Positions 60,135 through 64,000 of a DNA stretch of 64,000 nt are shown in pieces (position 1 is the stretch's first letter; every line of letters starts with the position of its first letter). Source of the stretch: JANNOG01 sp050329415. Its GTDB lineage: Bacteria; Actinomycetota; Actinomycetes; Actinomycetales; JBBAYJ01. The stretch is from contig JBHJOS010000015.1 of assembly GCA_050329415.1 (NCBI GenBank), forward strand, positions 1-64,000. The letters run 5' to 3'. The notes under the pieces were generated by a model. The model was not told the origin of the DNA and made no database searches. It saw nothing but the letters and a program-made list of their open reading frames with translations. Made by a program: the position numbers and the translations under genes.

Positions 60135-61513
60135 CGACCACGGTCGCCGCGCTGGCGTCGGGCAGCCGCCGGGCGTGGGAGCTCATGCTCATCGTCTTCG
60201 CGGTCGGCGTCACCGCGGCCGCCTACGCCTCGGTCGGGCTGGCCGTCCAGGGCACCATCCCCGCGGGGCTGCCGGTGCACATGGCGCTCATGGCAGGGCT
60301 GGGTCTCGGACTCCACGTCGTGACCCGGATCCGGGCGCCGTACGCCGATCCCGTCATCGTGCCCATCGCCTTGCTGCTCAACGGGCTCGGTGTCGTCATG
60401 ATCTACCGACTCGACCTCGCTGAGGGGCGTGGTCTGGTGGAGGGGTTCGCCTCCCGACAAGTGCTCGGCGCGGCCGTCGGCGTCGCCGCCGCCGCGGCGG
60501 TCCTCGTCCTCGTCCGGGATCACCGGCTGTTGCGCAAGCGGACCTTCACCGCGCTTGCGGTGGGCGTTGCCCTGCTCGCCCTGCCCCTGGTGCCGGGCCT
60601 CGGGGTGACGATCAACGGGGCCCGGATCTGGGTCGACCTCGGCATCACGACCTTCCAGCCGGCGGAGCTGGCGAAGATCGTGCTGACGATCTTCTTCGCG
60701 GGCTACCTCGTGACGAACCGCGACACCCTGAGTCTCGTCGGCCCCCGGGTGCTCGGCCTGCGCCTGCCCCGGGTGCGGGACCTGGGTCCGATCCTGCTCG
60801 CCTGGGCCGTCAGCGTGGGTGTCCTCGTCTTCGAACGGGACCTGGGGACGTCCTTGCTGTTCTTCGGAATCTTCGTGGCCCTGCTGTACGTGGCGACCGA
60901 GCGGCTGTCGTGGATCATTCTCGGCCTGCTGCTGTTCGTGGCGGGGGCGGTCGTGGCATGGCAGCTCTTCGGACATGTGCAGCTGCGGGTGTCGACGTGG
61001 GTGGACCCGTTCGATCCCGACACCGTGTCGGGGGCGTCGTTCCAGCTCGCCCAGGGTCTCTACGGGATGGCTCAGGGCGGGCTGCTCGGCACCGGTCTCG
61101 GCCGGGGTCGGCCCGACATCGTCCCGTTCGCCGAGAACGACTTCATCATCGCGGCCCTCGGCGAGGAGCTGGGTCTGGCGGGCCTCTTCGGGATCGTCGT
61201 CCTCTACCTGGTCTTCGTGCAACGCGGCCTGCGCACGGCGGTCGGGGTGCGGGACGGCTTCGGCAAGCTGCTGGCCGCCGGGCTGGCGTTCTCGCTGGCT
61301 CTGCAGTGCTTCGTCGTCGCCGGGGGAGTCACCCGGGTCATCCCGCTGACCGGGCTCACGATGCCGTTCATCGCCTACGGCGGGTCGGCGCTCGTCTCCA
61401 ACTGGATCATCGTGGGGATGCTGCTGCGGATCTCGGACCTCGCGCGCCGCCCCGACCTGCCGTCGACCACCGGGCCGGACGCCGCCCCGACCGAGGCGGT
61501 GCCGATCCGGTGA
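60131..61513 (+). CDS. rodA: RodA/FtsW SEDS-family peptidoglycan polymerase
   Basis: A 460-residue membrane protein with about 11-12 helices. The SEDS signatures are INGARIWVDLGITTFQPAELAKI, DLGTSLLFFGIFVALLYVAT and PLTGLTMPFIAYGGSALVSNW. It polymerises lipid II with a class B PBP, here PbpA next door. GTG overlaps the pstP stop (GTGA). Confidence 0.95.
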   Translation: MTTTVAALASGSRRAWELMLIVFAVGVTAAAYASVGLAVQGTIPAGLPVHMALMAGLGLGLHVVTRIRAPYADPVIVPIALLLNGLGVVMIYRLDLAEGRGLVEGFASRQVLGAAVGVAAAAAVLVLVRDHRLLRKRTFTALAVGVALLALPLVPGLGVTINGARIWVDLGITTFQPAELAKIVLTIFFAGYLVTNRDTLSLVGPRVLGLRLPRVRDLGPILLAWAVSVGVLVFERDLGTSLLFFGIFVALLYVATERLSWIILGLLLFVAGAVVAWQLFGHVQLRVSTWVDPFDPDTVSGASFQLAQGLYGMAQGGLLGTGLGRGRPDIVPFAENDFIIAALGEELGLAGLFGIVVLYLVFVQRGLRTAVGVRDGFGKLLAAGLAFSLALQCFVVAGGVTRVIPLTGLTMPFIAYGGSALVSNWIIVGMLLRISDLARRPDLPSTTGPDAAPTEAVPIR

Positions 61514-62979
61514 ACGCCCCCCTGCGCCGGCTCGCCGTGGTCACCGCGCTGCTGCTCACCAGCCTGCTGGTCGCCACGACCTGGATCCAGTATGTCGCCG
61601 CGGACTCCATCCAGGAGGGTCCCGGCAACTCCCGGGCGCTGTACGCCCAGTTCGGCCGGGACCGCGGTGACATGTACGCGGGCGACGGCGACCGGCAGGT
61701 CGCGGTCGCGACCTCGGAACCGGTCGACGACGAGTTCGGGTACCTGCGCGTGTATCCGCAACCGGAGCTGTACGCGCACACCACCGGCTACTACTCCGTC
61801 CTGCTGGGCACGGCCGGCCTGGAGCGGGCCGCCGACGAGGCCCTCGCCGGCACCGCGGACGAGCTGTTCTACCGCCGCATCCAGGACCTCGTGACGGGGA
61901 GTGACCCGACGGGCGGCATCCTCCGGCTCACCCTCGATCCCGCCGTCCAACAGGCCGCCTGGGACGCCCTCGGTGACCGAGCCGGTGCGGTGGTGGTCAC
62001 GGAGCCGGCGACCGGGCGAGTACTCGCCATGGTGAGCAAGCCTTCCTACGACCCCAACGTGCTGGCCTCCCACGACCTGGGCGCGGTCCAGGAGGCGTGG
62101 GACGCTCTCAACGCCGACCCGGGGCGCCCGCTGGAGAACCGCGCCGTCAGCGGTCGGCTCTACCCGCCTGGCTCGACCTTCAAGGTCGTCACCGCCGCGG
62201 CCGCACTGTCCGCCGGGCGCACCTCGCAGACCACCCTGCCGGGTCCGGAGGAGCTGGACCTGCCCCAGACCGACCGGGTCCTGACCAACGCCTTCGACAG
62301 TTCCTGCGGCACCGGGGGGCAGGTGAGTCTGGCCGACGCCCTGCGCGTGTCGTGCAACACCGCGTTCGGCGCGCTGGGCCTGGAGCTCGGGGACCAGGCG
62401 CTGCGGGAGCAGGCTGCCGCCTTCGGCTTCGGCCGCCAGTACGAGATCCCCCTCAGGGTGACCGCGAGCACGGTCCCGGACGAGATCGACGAGCCGCAGA
62501 CCGCCTTCACCGCGATCGGGCAATTCGATGTCCGGGTGACTCCGCTGCAGGTCGCCATGATGTCGGCGGCGGTCGCCAACGGCGGGGTCGTGATGCGCCC
62601 CGAGCTGGTCGACAGCGTGCTCGCCGCAGACCTCTCGGTGGTCGCCCGGCCCGAGCCCGAGGAGGTCGGCCGGGCGGTCTCCCCGTCGGTGGCGCAGTCG
62701 CTCACCGACATGATGGCCCTGGTCGTCGAGAGCGGGAGCGGAACCGCGGCGGCGGTCCCCGGCGTCGCCGTCGCCGGCAAGACGGGAACCGCCCAGACCG
62801 GGGTCGAGGACGACGACCCGCACGCGTGGTTCACAGGTTTCGCGCCGGTCGAGAACCCGCGGGTGGCGGTGGCCGTGGTCGTCGAGAACGGCGGCGCGGG
62901 CAGCCGGGTGGCGGCGCCGGTGGCCGGAGACGTCCTGGGGGCGGCGCTCGCGGCGACCGAGCCGGGGGACGGGTCATGA
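61510..62979 (+). CDS. pbpA: PbpA class B penicillin-binding protein
   Basis: A 489-residue transpeptidase with one N-terminal membrane helix (LAVVTALLLTSLLVATTWI). Active-site motifs: SxxK at Ser222 in PPGSTFKVV, SCN in RVSCNTAFG, and KTG at Lys424 in AGKTGTAQTG. It cross-links peptidoglycan with RodA. GTG overlaps the rodA stop (GTGA). Confidence 0.96.
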   Translation: MNAPLRRLAVVTALLLTSLLVATTWIQYVAADSIQEGPGNSRALYAQFGRDRGDMYAGDGDRQVAVATSEPVDDEFGYLRVYPQPELYAHTTGYYSVLLGTAGLERAADEALAGTADELFYRRIQDLVTGSDPTGGILRLTLDPAVQQAAWDALGDRAGAVVVTEPATGRVLAMVSKPSYDPNVLASHDLGAVQEAWDALNADPGRPLENRAVSGRLYPPGSTFKVVTAAAALSAGRTSQTTLPGPEELDLPQTDRVLTNAFDSSCGTGGQVSLADALRVSCNTAFGALGLELGDQALREQAAAFGFGRQYEIPLRVTASTVPDEIDEPQTAFTAIGQFDVRVTPLQVAMMSAAVANGGVVMRPELVDSVLAADLSVVARPEPEEVGRAVSPSVAQSLTDMMALVVESGSGTAAAVPGVAVAGKTGTAQTGVEDDDPHAWFTGFAPVENPRVAVAVVVENGGAGSRVAAPVAGDVLGAALAATEPGDGS

Positions 62980-63061
62980 CGGCTCGCGTCACCGGACCCG
63001 GGAACGGCTCGGGTGTGCCAGTCTGGGGCGGCCTGCCCCACCGGACGAACGAAGAGGACGC

Positions 63062-64000
63062 ATGACGGACGGACCGGGTTACCCTCGCGCGGGAGGTGAC
63101 GGCTTCCAGACCGGTGGTGTCCCGCGGCTCCTCGGTGGCCGCTACCAGCTGGACCGCGAGATCGGTCGCGGCGGGATGGCAGAGGTCTACGCCGGACGTG
63201 ACACCCGGCTGGGGCGGACCGTTGCCGTCAAGGTGCTCAAGACCGACCTGGCCCGGGACCCGTCGTTCCAGTCCCGCTTCAAACGTGAGGCGCAGTCGGC
63301 GGCCAGCCTCAACCATCCGGCGATCGTGGCCGTGTACGACACCGGGGACGAGCAGGTCCCCGGTGCGGGTGGCCACCTGCCCTTCATCGTCATGGAGTAC
63401 CTCCAGGGCCGGACGCTGAAGGAGGTGCTGGCCGAGCACGAGCGGCTCAACGTCGAGGACTCGTTGCGGGTGACGGCCGGCGTGCTGGACGCCCTGCAGT
63501 ACAGCCACCGCAACGGCATCGTCCACCGGGACATCAAGCCGGCGAACGTCATGGTCACCGACGCCGGCGAGATCAAGGTCATGGACTTCGGCATCGCCCG
63601 GGCCATCACCGACACCGGCGCCACCATGACCGGGACCAACGCCGTGCTCGGCACCGCGCAGTACCTGTCCCCGGAGCAGGCCAAGGGCGAGACCGTCGAC
63701 AACCGCTCCGACCTGTACTCCACGGCCTGCCTGCTGTTCGAGCTGCTGACCGGCCGCCCGCCGTTCGTCGGCGACAGCCCGGTGTCGCTGGCCTACCAGC
63801 ACGTCGGAGAGCAGCCGCAGCCGCCGAGCGCCCTGGTGCCCGACCTGCCCCCCGACCTCGACCGGGTCGTCATGCGAGGGCTGACCAAGGACCGGACCCA
63901 GCGGTACCAGAGCGCCGAGGACTTCATCGCCGACCTCGATCGGGTCGCCACCGGGGTGCCCGTCGGCGGGGCCGATGCGACCCAGGTGGTCGCCGCAGCA
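63062..64000 (+). CDS. pknB: PknB-like serine/threonine protein kinase (3' truncated by window edge)
   Basis: 313 residues are visible and the frame is open at the end. Kinase motifs: GRGGMAEVY (Gly loop), Lys57 in VAVKVLK, HRDIKPAN (Asp157), DFGIARA and YLSPEQAKG. ATG 63062 has GAAGAGG upstream. In most actinobacteria pknA lies between pbpA and pknB; here a PknB-type kinase follows pbpA directly. PASTA domains, if present, would be past the edge. Confidence 0.92.
   Translation, partial: MTDGPGYPRAGGDGFQTGGVPRLLGGRYQLDREIGRGGMAEVYAGRDTRLGRTVAVKVLKTDLARDPSFQSRFKREAQSAASLNHPAIVAVYDTGDEQVPGAGGHLPFIVMEYLQGRTLKEVLAEHERLNVEDSLRVTAGVLDALQYSHRNGIVHRDIKPANVMVTDAGEIKVMDFGIARAITDTGATMTGTNAVLGTAQYLSPEQAKGETVDNRSDLYSTACLLFELLTGRPPFVGDSPVSLAYQHVGEQPQPPSALVPDLPPDLDRVVMRGLTKDRTQRYQSAEDFIADLDRVATGVPVGGADATQVVAAA

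Overview
The window is a GC-rich (roughly 70-75%) chromosomal segment from an actinobacterium (Actinomycetota). The lineage call rests on a conservon (kinase, roadblock, DUF742, small GTPase), a proteasome activator ending in GQYL, a DUF5926 SEC-C protein, many overlapping ATGA/GTGA gene junctions, candidate leaderless GTG starts, and the fhaA-fhaB-pstP-rodA-pbpA-pknB cell-wall/division cluster at the right edge. I cannot name the genus.

Layout. 1-2757 is the right end of an integrative element: the tail of a replication-type ATPase, an iteron-like array of CCGTCATGA words, an excisionase and a tyrosine integrase, ending at the 3' end of tRNA-Ser(UGA). 2983-14385 is a signalling block: a STAS antagonist and an RsbW-like kinase on the plus strand face a MASE1-GAF-GAF-SpoIIE phosphatase, which follows a chemosensory operon (cheA, cheW, an unknown gene, cheB, cheR, cheY, cheX-like, cheY, cheX-like). 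No receptor and no flagellar gene is present. 14530-17528 holds an MFS exporter flanked by two toxin-antitoxin pairs (RHH/MazF and PIN/RHH-UPF0175-like). 17580-22262 is a LacI-controlled sugar ABC importer without its ATPase. 22323-25402 is the conservon.

25463-38269 is mostly housekeeping: quinone oxidoreductase, Bpa, serS followed by two HAD phosphatases and a membrane-anchored alpha/beta hydrolase, a lipid kinase, a PLP decarboxylase, larB-larC, and pheA. 38271-40984 looks like an inserted cassette (DoxX, DGPF/YCII protein, ECF42-type sigma factor) bordered by tandem repeats and a broken HAD gene. 41037-51844 holds a LOG-like protein, an operon of GGDEF protein, Fpg/Nei glycosylase, rhodanese, GDPD and DUF5926 protein, a phosphoglucomutase, and a LacI-sensor/GGDEF fusion.

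51923-57160 is an accessory stretch: a DUF4230 protein, a 440-bp inverted-repeat element, EamA and CPBP membrane proteins, and a restriction-modification pair whose nuclease gene carries a one-base frameshift. tRNA-Leu(CAG) and the fhaA-to-pknB operon close the window.

The strongest leads are the chemosensory operon joined to a partner-switching phosphatase, the frameshifted restriction gene beside an intact methylase, the long inverted repeat at 52772-53211, the LacI-sensor/GGDEF fusion, the recurring leaderless-GTG promoter pattern, and the repeat-bordered ECF42 cassette. All functions are inferred from protein motifs and context read by eye; no database search was run.
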